In this document: positions 1 to 8,473 of the stretch, piece after piece | How positions within the stretch are numbered: the first letter of the stretch is position 1 | Layout: every line of letters begins with the position of its first letter | Source of the DNA: Ectocarpus siliculosus | Lineage: Eukaryota; Sar; Phaeophyceae; Ectocarpales; Ectocarpaceae | Assembly: GCA_000310025.1 (NCBI GenBank) | Contig: FN649751.1 | Coordinates: 3,794,985-3,805,573 of the forward strand | DNA length: 10,589 nucleotides | Direction of reading: 5' to 3' | Program-made: the position numbers and the translations under genes | Notes under the pieces: model-generated | Told to the model about the DNA's origin: nothing | Databases searched by the model: none | The model's input: only the letters and a program-made list of their open reading frames with translations

Positions 1-651
1 TCCCCCCCCCTGTTTCAAAAGCTCATTCACAATTCCATCAGCCCCTGCCGCTTTTCTATTCTTGAGTTTCGCTACGCAGTCCTCTACCTCTTCTCGTGTG
101 AACTCTCCCTGCAACCCGTCTACATCACTACATTCCCTCCGAGACCTTTCAACGTTTTCCTCTGCCCACGAGTTGATTTCCTTCTCAAACTCCGAGTCGA
201 AGTTGTCGCTGGTGGTGGGTGTCCCAAGTTTGCGGTAGTGCTCGACTAATAGTACTTCCCGCTTTCCTGTAGAACTGCTTACCATCTTACCCTCGGCAGA
301 TCTTAGTGTCGTTATTTCCGTGTCTCCCCCTCTTTTCTTGCCCGCTATCCCTTGAATTCCTACCCACATTTGCTTCATCCCCCCCTCAAAATCTTCGTAA
401 GTCTTTTGGACTACTTCCTCCCACAACCCTTTCTTCTTCTTCACGACCAACTCCTTCACCCTCTTTCTACTTTCAACATACTCCTTCCATCCTGCATCTG
501 TTTTCCATGCCGCATATTTTGCGTGTGACTCTCTACGTACTCGAATTGCTTGCTTGATTTCTTCGTCCCACCACTTCACTGCTCTCTTACAAACTATCAA
601 CTTTCTACCTAGAACTCTACTTGCTGTGGTGGTGGGGGGGGGGTCAGTCAG
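1..651 (-). mobile_element. LINE (non-LTR retrotransposon) pol fragment: endonuclease-RT linker and start of reverse transcriptase
   Basis: The minus strand is open without a stop from 651 to the window edge (217 codons, no start needed). Seen: a KWWDEEIKQAI motif near positions 560-580, then a long basic helical linker (RKRVKELVVKKKKGLWEEV), and at the end KNRKAAGADGIVNELLKQGG (about 3-60). From family knowledge, a WW-[ND]-EEI segment after the endonuclease and a K-AAG-DGI-ELLK segment at the RT entry are typical of ORF2 of Jockey/CR1/I-like LINEs. The catalytic RT motifs would lie to the left, outside the window. Upstream (right) the frame meets a stop at 652-654 just beyond a 10-bp G run (632-641), so the endonuclease part is missing and this is probably a truncated or decayed copy. 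It is antisense to the PARP gene. The clade is not determined. Confidence 0.85.
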
Positions 652-968
652 TTAGAGTATGGTTCTTGCGTTTCTGTTGAAACGGGGTATTGGTTTCCTA
701 CTTGTAGATGAAAGAAGACACTACAACCCACACTAGAACCAAACGCCCCAAGGTGGGTGGAGAAGGGAGAAGTAGGTAAGGTCACCCCCATTAGGCACAG
801 CTGCGTACGGAACTCTTGAGCGTATGTTCCGGCTGTGGTACATACTCAGCTTTCAGAATATGTCCGGATTCCTTTTAACCAACTCGAGTGTACCAAACTC
901 CCTTTTCCGCCTGTCGCCTCCGCATACCCCTGCCTGTTTTCTTCCTTTTGAATGCTAACTGATAATAG
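652..968 (+). other. probable intron 3' part of the PARP gene
   Basis: I see no convincing coding exon here. The stretch ends with a branch-site-like GCTAAC (about 954-959) and a TAG acceptor (966-968) directly before the microexon. The exon that should encode the preceding PARP segment (the His-Ser loop region) was not found in 652-968, so this intron probably continues through the LINE fragment and off the left edge. No target-site duplication could be identified for the LINE. Confidence 0.45.
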
Positions 969-1993
969 GTTGGCCAGGACCTCAACTACGACGAGGTGAG
1001 TTCTGGTTTTGAGGAGGTCCACCGGCGGGAGAGTCGTCTATCTTTGGGAGATGTTTGTCAGAGTTTTTTCTTTTTGGATGAGTTTTGTACGCCCCCCAGT
1101 GCCTGGACGAAATGCCACCCCCCCCCCCTTGTTCTCCCCCCCCGGTGTTTGCCATCGGGGTTGGGTTTTCGTCGCTTGGCAACAACGTTGTAAAACAAGC
1201 CGCCCCCCCCGGTGTTTGCCATCGGGGTTTGGGTTTTCGTCGCTTGGCAACGACGTTGTAAAACAAGCCCCCCACTCGGTGTTTGCCATCGGGATTGGGT
1301 TTTCGTCGCTTGGCAACGACGTTGTAAAACAAGCCAATTCACTTCGTGAACTCGGCAACCAGGTTACCGGTTTTTTTTTTTACCTCGTTTTTTTTTTTGG
1401 CGGTAACCCATAATGGTGGTCGAGTAGATCATGTTGTGCGGGGTCGAGAAACCTCACTCCGCGCAACGGGGGATGATCGCACCACGTTGTGTTAAAATGG
1501 TCAAGCTTCCTCGAGGCAGTTACACAGTGCTTACAACTGTCTCTGGAAGTGAAAGCACCAGAAAATAAATTAAGTCATACGTAGCTGTCATCCGTACGCA
1601 AGGAAGTAAGCACAAGATGCCGAACACCCTTAGCAGGATGCAGCTCACCCTTCATGCGACTCGCCAAATACCTCACGGCGCTTCGCGCTTGGTGATGTGA
1701 GAGCCTGGTCCGGTGAGAACCCGGCGTGCTCCGTCCCGGCTTTGTAGGGATGCGAGGTCAATGGTCAAACGACTACGGCATGCACGACTATGAGTACAAC
1801 CCCCCCCCCCCCTTGTCCCATCTACTGCTGTACCGAATTGAAACCCGACAGCGAAGGGGTTTTGAAGGATTGTTATGCGTTCAGCCCGCAGCGTTCTGAA
1901 CCACCGGTTTCGCGTCTGTCCCCGCAACAGGTGGTCGTGTACAACGAGGACGCCGCTCTGCCCACCTACCTCATCGTCTACAGCTTCTACTAG
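969..1993 (+). CDS. PARP-type ADP-ribosyltransferase, last two exons (969-995 and 1931-1993), 5' partial
   Basis: Poly(ADP-ribose) polymerase family enzymes transfer ADP-ribose from NAD+ to proteins; the subfamily here is unknown. Seen: exon 969-995 (27 nt, VGQDLNYDE) preceded by a CTAAC-like branch site and TAG and followed by the donor GTGAGT (996-1001). Exon 1931-1993 follows the acceptor CCCGCAACAG and reads VVVYNEDAALPTYLIVY-SFY-stop. Joined in phase 0, the product ends L-N-Y-D-E-V-V-V-Y-N-x3-L-P-x-Y-L-I. This matches the closing strands of the PARP catalytic domain (in tankyrases, an EYVIY block followed by YPEYLITY). The catalytic His, Tyr and Glu regions lie upstream, outside the window. 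The 935-nt intron 996-1930 contains a dispersed repeat. The stop at 1991-1993 is followed by an untranslated region with a weak TGTAAA (2080-2085). The gene could be a decayed fragment, but both splice sites and the frame are intact. Confidence 0.85.
1144..1335 (+). repeat. tandem repeat, three units with 67-bp period
   Basis: Units begin at 1144, 1211 and 1278, each with GGTGTTTGCCATCGGG; the last ends at 1335 (58 bp, lacking the C-rich spacer). Each unit has a core GCTTGGCAACGACGTTG followed by TAAAACAAGC. This contains the near-palindrome CAACG-A-CGTTG (the first left unit has AACAACGTTG instead) inside a GCTTG/CAAGC inverted pair. Spacers between units are C-rich (GCCCCCCCC, CCCCACTC). 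The period is not a multiple of three, so the repeated peptides read from it are not meaningful. Confidence 0.93.
1564..1569 (+). promoter_or_regulatory. AATAAA hexamer in the left repeat copy, sense to the PARP gene
   Basis: A canonical poly(A) signal sequence lies in the last intron, 360 nt before the final acceptor. If used, it would give transcripts without the terminal PARP exon. An unspliced transcript stays open from the 969 exon through the donor to a stop at 1191-1193, upstream of this site. Confidence 0.35.
1800..1812 (+). repeat. 13-bp C homopolymer at the inner edge of the left repeat copy
   Basis: The run begins two bases after the conserved GAGTAC end of the repeat. The right copy also abuts a C run on the same side (G run 9915-9934 on the plus strand). 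The run may be a tail of the element or its preferred target. Confidence 0.8.
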
Positions 1994-2136
1994 CCTGCAT
2001 CTCCGCGCCTGGGCTGGTTGTAGCGGCGATGCCGGCGGGTGGGGAAATGGAAAGCAGTATGCGGGGCTCCTTCTTCCCGTGTAAATATGTATGTGCTCCA
2101 GAATGTTAGCGCGATACTCTGACGCACCACGCGGCC

Positions 2137-2349
2137 ATGGTGAACATCACTACTGCTGTGTACGCTGTTGAATAGCACAGGGTGTACACCTCAACGCAAC
2201 AAGAAAAGAGTGTGTTCGCGGCATTGGAGCGAGTGTGTGATGGGGGCGCCGAGAAACGGAGAGCGAACGCTGCCGAAAGAGAATATCAACTCGCCAAGCT
2301 GCACGAACGAGGAGAGAATCGGAAGGCGTTCTTAATCCAAGTGACATGA
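2137..2349 (+). pseudogene. possible decayed small ORF with one in-frame amber stop
   Basis: An ATG in a good context (GCGGCCATGG, 2137) opens 12 codons, then TAG (2173-2175), then 57 sense codons in the same frame to TGA at 2347-2349. The second part is rich in E, K, R and A and would form an amphipathic helix (AEKRRANAAEREYQLAKLHE). Alternatively CACAG at 2176-2180 is a splice acceptor and the second part is a terminal exon of a further gene. No family is recognised; another frame of the same DNA is also open, so this may be chance. Confidence 0.25.
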
Positions 2350-3424
2350 AGTGATAGCCTCTACTCCAAAGAACGGAAACACTGGCCTGCTGGCCTGGGG
2401 GCAGCCCACACGAGCATGGGAATCTCGCGCTTCGCCCTGAGCGAAAAGGCAAATGATACGACGTTTGCAAGAGCAAGCGCTGGTTACATTTCAATTCACC
2501 ATTGAGCCGATGTATGGCTGAAGGACACGCACAAGAGAGGACGGTAGTGCGACGGCTCAAGCCGTTCAACTCGCGAACCCCCCGTTAAGCACTTGGAAGG
2601 AGGGATAGTCACAATTTTTCCCGCCGGTTGTGCTCACGACGTGCCCTGCAGTAGAGCAAACGGTCAAGTCCGGGAGGCCCTTTTTCATGTGCTATCCGTC
2701 CTTGTTGTGTGCCGTCCCTACTGGAACAGGCGCGGCACCACCAGGACCCTCATCGACATTGGGTTCGGTGTGCATTGTTCGAGTTTCACGTTTGGTTTCA
2801 TCAGAGATGGATTGGTTCATTCAACGTTGCCCTCTACCTATATATCCCTCCGCTTTGGGCACTTCTAGTTACCGTACACACACGGGGCTTCCAAAACCAA
2901 CCGGGAAGCAACACCGGTCCCAGGCTACTTGCTGGACCGAGTGTGTGTACCTCGACGCCCAGAAACAGGCTCTAACAACATGCATATGCTTGTACCAGCT
3001 TACGACGATTGAGTAGCGTTTCACGTCGGGCATGACGGGGGAGAGTACACGCGGTACAACCTACACCCATGATCACATATAGAATATACCCTCCCCCCAA
3101 TCAGTCGCAAACCTCGCCCCCGTTTTTTTGCGCGCACGCACCGTTTCGGGGCAAATCGATAGCACGGAATTTTTGTTCCGTTTTGCACTCTCGCCACCCC
3201 TCCCACCCCTCCCCTATAGACATCGTGAACGCTTGGCGCAGTTCGACAGTGGGTCGCCGGCTACAAGCGCGCGGCGACAGAGACAAATCACTGAAAACGT
3301 TCGTCCACTTTTTTGCGTGTTCCCGACGCTTGGTCCCCCAGAATAAAAGTGAACAAAAATGCCCCGAAGTACAAAAACAGCACTCCTTGCATCCATCCGC
3401 CATCTACGACCGCACAAATACACA
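2350..3424. other. intergenic DNA without a supported gene
   Basis: Several overlapping frames of 60-146 codons are open in this moderately GC-rich stretch, but none has a recognisable domain, splice context or codon pattern that sets it apart from the other frames. Pyrimidine-rich runs occur at 3088-3130 and 3185-3220. Confidence 0.5.
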
Positions 3425-3495
3425 CCGCACTGAGACTGACGTCGTTTCATTGGTCAGCCAGTTGGCACGGTCGATGCTAATAAAAAAGACACGCA
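3425..3495 (+). repeat. diverged direct repeat, copy 1
   Basis: About 70 bp beginning CCGCACTGAGACTGACG, with TTTCATTGGTCAGCC and GTCGATGCTAA, ending in an A/CA-rich tail. It recurs at 3650-3721, 225 bp downstream. Its minus strand contains GACCAATGA, a CCAAT-box-like sequence. A (CA)n tract runs on from it to about 3505. Confidence 0.8.
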
Positions 3496-3615
3496 CACAC
3501 ACACGGTAATAAAAAACACACACGGTAGACACGTGCAGGTGTCCTCTGTTGCCACCGTTTCTGTCTGTACTCCGGAGAGTAGCTTAACCTCCCCCATGAC
3601 GCCCCCTCACAAAAG

Positions 3616-3638
3616 TTGCCACTTCGTGGCAATTTTTT
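3616..3638 (+). other. hairpin followed by T6
   Basis: TTGCCAC (3616-3622) and GTGGCAA (3626-3632) form a perfect 7-bp stem with a TTC loop, followed by six T (3633-3638). In a bacterium this would be a textbook intrinsic terminator; here it lies between two direct repeats in eukaryotic intergenic DNA, with no gene ending just before it. Confidence 0.7.
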
Positions 3639-3649
3639 AGTGTTTTCAA

Positions 3650-3721
3650 CCGCACTGAGACTGACGACTTTTCATTGGTCAGCCGATTAGCGCTGTCGAT
3701 GCTAACAATAGAAACACACAC
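3650..3721 (+). repeat. diverged direct repeat, copy 2
   Basis: Partner of 3425-3495: it shares CCGCACTGAGACTGACG, TTCATTGGTCAGCC and GTCGATGCTAA, with substitutions between (CAGTTGGCACG against GATTAGCGCT) and an A/CA-rich end. The CCAAT-like box GACCAATGA is conserved on the minus strand. Confidence 0.8.
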
Positions 3722-4116
3722 GAGGCAGGGAGGGTCTTGGGTGTCGAAGACCGCCGACCGACAAAGGCGGACAAGCGTTGTTGTCAACCCTCACACCTCT
3801 TCCTCAATACAATTCTCTTCCGAAGCAGCAGTTGGAACGATACTACAATCGACCTTCGCAAAATTGGAGTGTATTACAATAGCTAGACTTGAATCTGTAA
3901 AGCATTCACTAGCAAGCGCAACCGCGCACAGTAGTAGTAACTGTTACCTGAACCCCTACTTCGCGAATACCAGTACAGTACAGCACACCACGCTTGACGA
4001 TCATGAAGTACCCCGAATTCCGCTCGAAACGAACTGCGCCCACCAACCGAAACCGGAGTCCACCAATCAATATCCATTCACAGCCAGACCACGTCCGAGT
4101 GCGTGCCCGTTCACTA

Positions 4117-4122
4117 TTTATT
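4117..4122 (-). promoter_or_regulatory. AATAAA poly(A) signal of the 4149-5105 gene
   Basis: The minus strand reads ATCAATAAATAG, with the hexamer starting 27 nt after the TAG stop codon at 4149-4151. This is a plausible place for the 3' end signal of a short 3' UTR. Confidence 0.5.
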
Positions 4123-4148
4123 GATACACCCACCACCCAAGAGAGCCA

Positions 4149-5105
4149 CTACTGCCGCGGAGCTTTGTCGGTGTTTTCGTCTCGTTTCGAAAACTTCCTC
4201 ACGGTAGATGACGTCGGGGAGTAGGAGCACGCCTTTGCTCGCTTCAATGTTGGCGGGAGAGGCGGGGGCGCGCCTAAGCCTGCTGAGTCATCGTCATCGC
4301 TGCCGCTTGCAAACAAGGTTGGCCCCAAGGTTGAAGGAAAACACTCGTCACGAGTGCGCTTCCCCCCTGGATGATTGAACGTCTGATCGCTTCTGCTTCG
4401 AGTAGGCTGATGTGTGTACGAAAGTAAAACGGGCGGGAGGGGTGCGGGATAATTAATACCAAGAAGTCAGAACAACAAATTGCAACAAGTAAATGTTCAC
4501 GGTTAGATGCTACGGGAGGAGACCGGTAACTGCTGGATCGGATAATACGCTAATGTACAGGTGTGCTGCTGTTCGGTACGCTGTGGCGAAGGCACAGGAG
4601 GGGGCAGCCAAGAAATATACGGTCAACAGTATTTGAGTAGGTCATTGGTCGGTAACAACGTAGGCAGCACAGGCAGAGTGGTTTATGGTACACTTTTTAC
4701 CTGGCTGTCTCTTGGACCAACGAGTCACAGGACTTCAAGAGTTTGTTCGTTTTGTTCGGGTTGTTGTCTTTGCTTCGTATTTCGAACCGTCCAAAAACAT
4801 GAGAAAAAAAGAGTTATACATACCTTTGGGCGAGACCGAGCTGTGGCGAGAGACTGCTGCTGCCGCTGCTGATCACCCAAAGCGAGCGTTCTCATGTTAG
4901 TAACGAGATCCCTCCACTCCGGCTCCGGAGGTGGCACAGGCGGGGGCCTGTCAGGTGCTCTCGTTTGCCTTGCTTCGCCTCGGAGTTGCTCTCCCGAGCA
5001 GCAACATTTCTTTTTGCGCTGATGACACGCAGAGCAGTTCTGTTCCGCTAGACCGACGCCGTCCTCTTCCCTCATGCCATCATCCTTCACGCTCAGGAGA
5101 CCCAT
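4149..5105 (-). CDS. two-exon hypothetical protein with half Zn2Cys6-like cysteine motif (exons 5105-4824 and 4406-4149)
   Basis: Exon 5105-4824 (94 codons from an ATG followed by G) ends at a strong donor AAAG|GTATGT. A pyrimidine-rich tract and CATCAG give an acceptor before 4406, and both ends are phase 0. The second exon runs 86 codons to TAG. The product is about 179 aa. Residues 24-36 read C-SA-C-HQRKKK-C-C-C, matching the first half of fungal-type Zn2Cys6 clusters (C-x2-C-x6-C with a basic stretch); the second C-x2-C-x6-C half is absent. Then follow a proline-rich segment (RPPPVPPPEPEW), a Q-rich segment, and in exon 2 an acidic SDDDDS, APPPLPP and a basic TLKRAK. This would suit a disordered nuclear protein; function is unknown. 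The start is uncertain: the frame stays open up to 5262, and an upstream exon is possible. A TACTAAC at 4893-4899 could mark another intron. Confidence 0.55.
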
Positions 5106-5355
5106 GGGCGTGGCTAAGGGCTCCACACGACCGCCTTCGTCGCGTGTTCCCAGCCGCGCGCGAGCGGGAGGCCTGGTTTGGGGATGAAGCGTGGTTGTGG
5201 TATTGTGTGTCGCTGTTGGCCCGGAACGGACGCAATTGGCCGGTCGCGAGGAAATTTAGTCAGACCTGGAAATAAAATTCTTCGCGGCTGACACGTCGAA
5301 AATATCAGCAACGGGCCGTTTCGGACTTCCGCGGACTCCATGCTCTGTACCGTAC

Positions 5356-5525
5356 CTAGCAACCGTGCTGCTCTCCGCTGTCTTCATCTCTCGGGCGAAA
5401 TGCATGGTAATGTCTCGAACGGGTTTGTTTGTATATTTATCAAAAGCAGAGGAGACTACAGCCAGCACTTCGCAGGCTCTGGTACATAGATACGTCGGGG
5501 TGGATAGCCCGGAGCGTGGGATCAT
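5356..5525 (-). CDS. possible upstream exon of the 4149-5105 gene
   Basis: An ATG at 5525-5523 opens a frame that includes FDKYTNKPVRDITMHF and reaches a donor-like GCTAG|GTACGG at 5356/5355. Joining it to an acceptor ACCAG before 5172 removes 183 nt and keeps the frame of the cysteine-motif exon, giving a protein of about 258 aa. Without splicing, the frame runs on to a TAA at 5256-5258. No domain is recognised and the acceptor has a poor pyrimidine tract, so this is a weak alternative to starting at 5105. Confidence 0.25.
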
Positions 5526-6538
5526 CCGCCACACTCGCTAGCGAAAACTGTTCTGCATTTCCGATGTAAGACTCGAAACTCTGACAGTCCCGTCCTGCAT
5601 GTATGGTACACTAGGATCGAGCTACACCCAGTAATATGCATGGATACCCTTTACGTACACAGCAGTACACGCACACGACAATAGATGGACTACGACAAAA
5701 CTGTGTTGTAGCCCTAGAGACGTACCCAGACGCACCACCACCCGCGGACGGTAGACGGAATCCAAGTCTGCAGCAGCGAATATTCGCACACGTCGGTCGC
5801 ACAGGCGGCTGACGACCGGCCGGCTTTATTTCTCGTGTATGGACGGACGGATGCGCGCGTGTGAAGTTGTGGAACTTGTTGTCTTTTACAAGAAGTCTCT
5901 TAGTTTTTAGAATAGAAGAGATTTTTTTTTGTGGGTCGTGAGTGGGGGAGATGGTACAGAAGGAAAGAAGCACCAATACACACGGCCTTCACCTCCTGGT
6001 CACCCCCGTTGCATGCTGGGCCGTTGCCTGCAAGTCTGTGGGTCTTCGCCACCAGCGCCGGAGGGAAATCTGGACACAAGGAGCTGAAATTTAGCACCTG
6101 TGGCGGTTGGTTTTGGATACATACATCACCGTCTTCTCATCTCGTATTCGCTGTTGCTACTTGCTGTCCCGAAAACCAAGGTGCCGGCAGGTAGCCCACG
6201 ACTTGGCGTACAGAATGAACGGACGACATTGTGATTCCGAACGACCAGACGTGCGTGTTATCTGGGAGTTAGTTGTGTTCCCTCCGACATGAAAACTGCC
6301 GTGTGGGGGGGAACACCTGGTGAAGAACAAGAATGGGCGGCACCTATCTATGTAAAAACATGCAAGACAATCAATGCTCAGTCAGTTAGCACAACGAGGG
6401 GCATCCTCCCTGTTCTGTGAGATTTCATCATCAATGAATGGGGTGAAATTGTGGAGTGGTAGGGGGGGGACCGTCGTCGAAGGTCTCTCCGCCCCACAAG
6501 CTTGGCTAATCGCTTTCATACCCAACCGCACACATGTA

Positions 6539-6554
6539 TGTACTTCGAAGTACA
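6539..6554. repeat. 16-bp perfect palindrome
   Basis: TGTACTTCGAAGTACA is a perfect inverted repeat without a spacer. It may be a dimeric protein binding site or chance. Confidence 0.6.
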
Positions 6555-6854
6555 CAACAAACACACAACAACACGCGTTCACATCACGAACGGAGGAGTC
6601 GTTGCTTTCTTCGCTGAATGCGCGTTGCCATGGCTACACACGAGCACAGCGGAAGAAATACGAGCGTGGTCATGTGTCGCAAAAAAAATGCGTCCGGTCT
6701 CCAGTATTCCCTTGCACGTCAAACTTTCGTGGAGGGAGCAAAGACAACAAAAACAACCATACACACATGTAAAGTGAAAAGGTTGCGGCCACAATTAAAC
6801 GGACCAACACCCCGCGCGTCTCCTGCTGCTGTGCAATCTGCTGCATGCACCATC

Positions 6855-6871
6855 CGTACGTACGTACGTAC
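6855..6871. repeat. (CGTA)4 microsatellite
   Basis: Four CGTA units, themselves palindromic, followed by CATACGCGTACG. Confidence 0.85.
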
Positions 6872-8473
6872 ATACGCGTACGGCTATCAGTATGCAAGAG
6901 ATGATGGGAGCAGAGAGGGAAGGAGTGCCGCCAAAATGCTGCTGCTCCGGAGTCGACGTCGCATGCATATTATTGTAGTAGAATGGTAGCAGACGAGCAC
7001 CAGGGTATTAATTGCTGGTGGTGGTCGCTTCCCTGTGTGCCCCCCGGCAAGAAGCGGTACAATAACGAACGCTTCAACTGCAATCTACCCTACCGTATCT
7101 ATCAGAGCCGTGCTACACCACAAGCACCTATTATCAATTCTCCCCATTTTTTGGAACGTTTCAGTCAGGGATATGTGAGAAAAACTACATGTACCACGAG
7201 GAGGTACTTTCGTGAAAAAAATTGCATAACATTTTTTTAGAGTTAATTAACGTCGCCGAAATCTCCGACGATGAAAGGTGGTCACGCCCCAACAGATCCA
7301 ACAAAGACAAACCCATGCCACTTCAACCTTTTCCCTCTCCCTGCTCCCCTCCCCCCCTCTTCTCCCTCGTCTTTGGGGTAATATATCACCACACAAACTA
7401 TTTACTACGGTACCGAGACCAAGCTGCACCCCCCAATGGAAAGGACAACAATGCCTTGTGGCATGGGGAAGGGCTGTACGATAACGATGGAAGGAAGCTT
7501 CCACTTCCGAGAGCGGCCACCAACGCGTTCGCGCGTATGCATCAAGCTTGTCGCAAAGCGTCCCAGCACAGACGGCAGGGCCAACCCAGCCTGCCATGAC
7601 TGATGCAATGAGACGTGACACAACTTCAATCGCCAAGGGATGCGCATGCATGCGAAACCATCAAGAGAGTGCGAGACCAACAAACACACACGTTACCTCT
7701 ATCTCTGCACGCACGCGGGGGGACACCGCCAAGCAAGACTCAACACCTGTTAGTTACCATTTCGCTACTTCTGCTTCCAAAAGGTTTCGGCGGAGCCCCG
7801 CCATCATGGCCCTCACTACCGGCTCCCTCAGATCTCTACAAAACATGTCACCAGCTCACCAACGGCACAGGGAAGAACCCCCCCCCCCCTCTCGCGCTTG
7901 CGTGCCCTCTGCAAGAGGCACGACAAACGAAAACTTTATTCCTGCGCAGCGGAGCAGGGCACATCACGCATCCCCGTCACTCTAACAAACCAGACCTCCA
8001 TGAGTTCGTGCGTCGCGTCTCTAAGTCCCCCCCATTTTGCCACAAGGCGGAGCCAGCTAGGGAGCAAAAAGCCTGTCCACGGACAACCTCACCAGCGATT
8101 CCGCCGCTCTCAACAGGCAAGCAGCACGGGGAATGGAGCAAACCACAATGCCACGCCCTCACTTCACAACACTTAACCCGACCCCGACCCCCCCCTCCCA
8201 TATTTTCAACACGTCATAAACCAGCCTAGCCTACCCTAGTCTCATTTTCTCTCACCTGGGCATCAATCCTACGGCAATAAATCGACTTTACCTCACGTCA
8301 GCGCACCTTCTCTCTCGGCAGCTCGACCATGGATGAAAAAACCCGCGCAAGCACGACATTCCCTTGACATCGCGTGCGAGAGGGGATAGGGGGCGGGCCA
8401 CCACAACCCCCACGAAATCAACGGACCAACGTCCCAGCACCAACAGGCAACAAAAAATCGCGCTTAATGGGCT

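Larger units (their letters stand above)
1144..1797 (+). repeat. dispersed ~655-bp repeat, left copy, inside the last PARP intron
   Basis: This block recurs nearly identically, inverted, at 9934-10589; I count only about a dozen differences by eye. Order in the sense strand: three 67-bp tandem units; a TTCAC-TTC-GTGAA hairpin (1338-1350); GGTTACCG and CGGTAACC (1362-1369, 1401-1408) enclosing two T runs; a unique body with AATAAA (1564-1569); a GCGCTTCGCGC hairpin (about 1678-1688); and the end GACTATGAGTAC. C runs flank it: 1118-1128 and 1136-1143 on the left, 1800-1812 on the right. No ORF of note and no recognisable transposase, so it is a non-autonomous element or satellite-bearing repeat of unknown class. 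It has the same orientation as the host gene. A tRNA-derived promoter was looked for and is not convincing. Confidence 0.9.
5526..8465. other. long stretch without a supported gene
   Basis: Many frames of 60-204 codons are open on both strands, but they overlap each other and are made of low-complexity P, T, S, R and H. None shows a domain or convincing splice sites. From about 7300 on, the plus strand becomes C/A-rich and T-poor. Small satellites and palindromes are listed separately. Exons of an intron-rich gene could still hide here. Confidence 0.5.

Noticed and set aside
1236-1264. ACGACGTTGTAAAAC equals part of the lacZ-alpha/M13 forward primer region, suggesting vector contamination
   Set aside because: Only about 15 bases match, the flanks differ (CAAGCC follows), and the motif is part of a genomic tandem unit present at both ends.
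982-1413. Overlapping open frames with repeated VVAKRRKP-like or FSSLGNDVV-like peptides (also at 10238-10588)
   Set aside because: They are translations of the 67-bp tandem unit; the period is not a multiple of three and every frame is equally open.
1662-1797. tRNA-like B box (GGGTTCTCACC on the minus strand) making the repeat a SINE
   Set aside because: The match is incomplete, no A box lies at the right distance, and the strand is opposite to the element's apparent orientation.
4403-4425. CTGATG...CGAAAG resembling a hammerhead ribozyme core
   Set aside because: The core lacks the required A after CTGANG, and stem II would be only about two base pairs.
7247-7651. 134-codon minus-strand frame starting MHAHPLAIEVVSRL
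   Set aside because: Part of it looks protein-like, but three frames overlap here, the end is low-complexity and no family or splice site supports it.
7615-8229. 204-codon plus-strand frame
   Set aside because: Low-complexity product in a T-poor stretch; other frames are open too and there is no domain or splice context.
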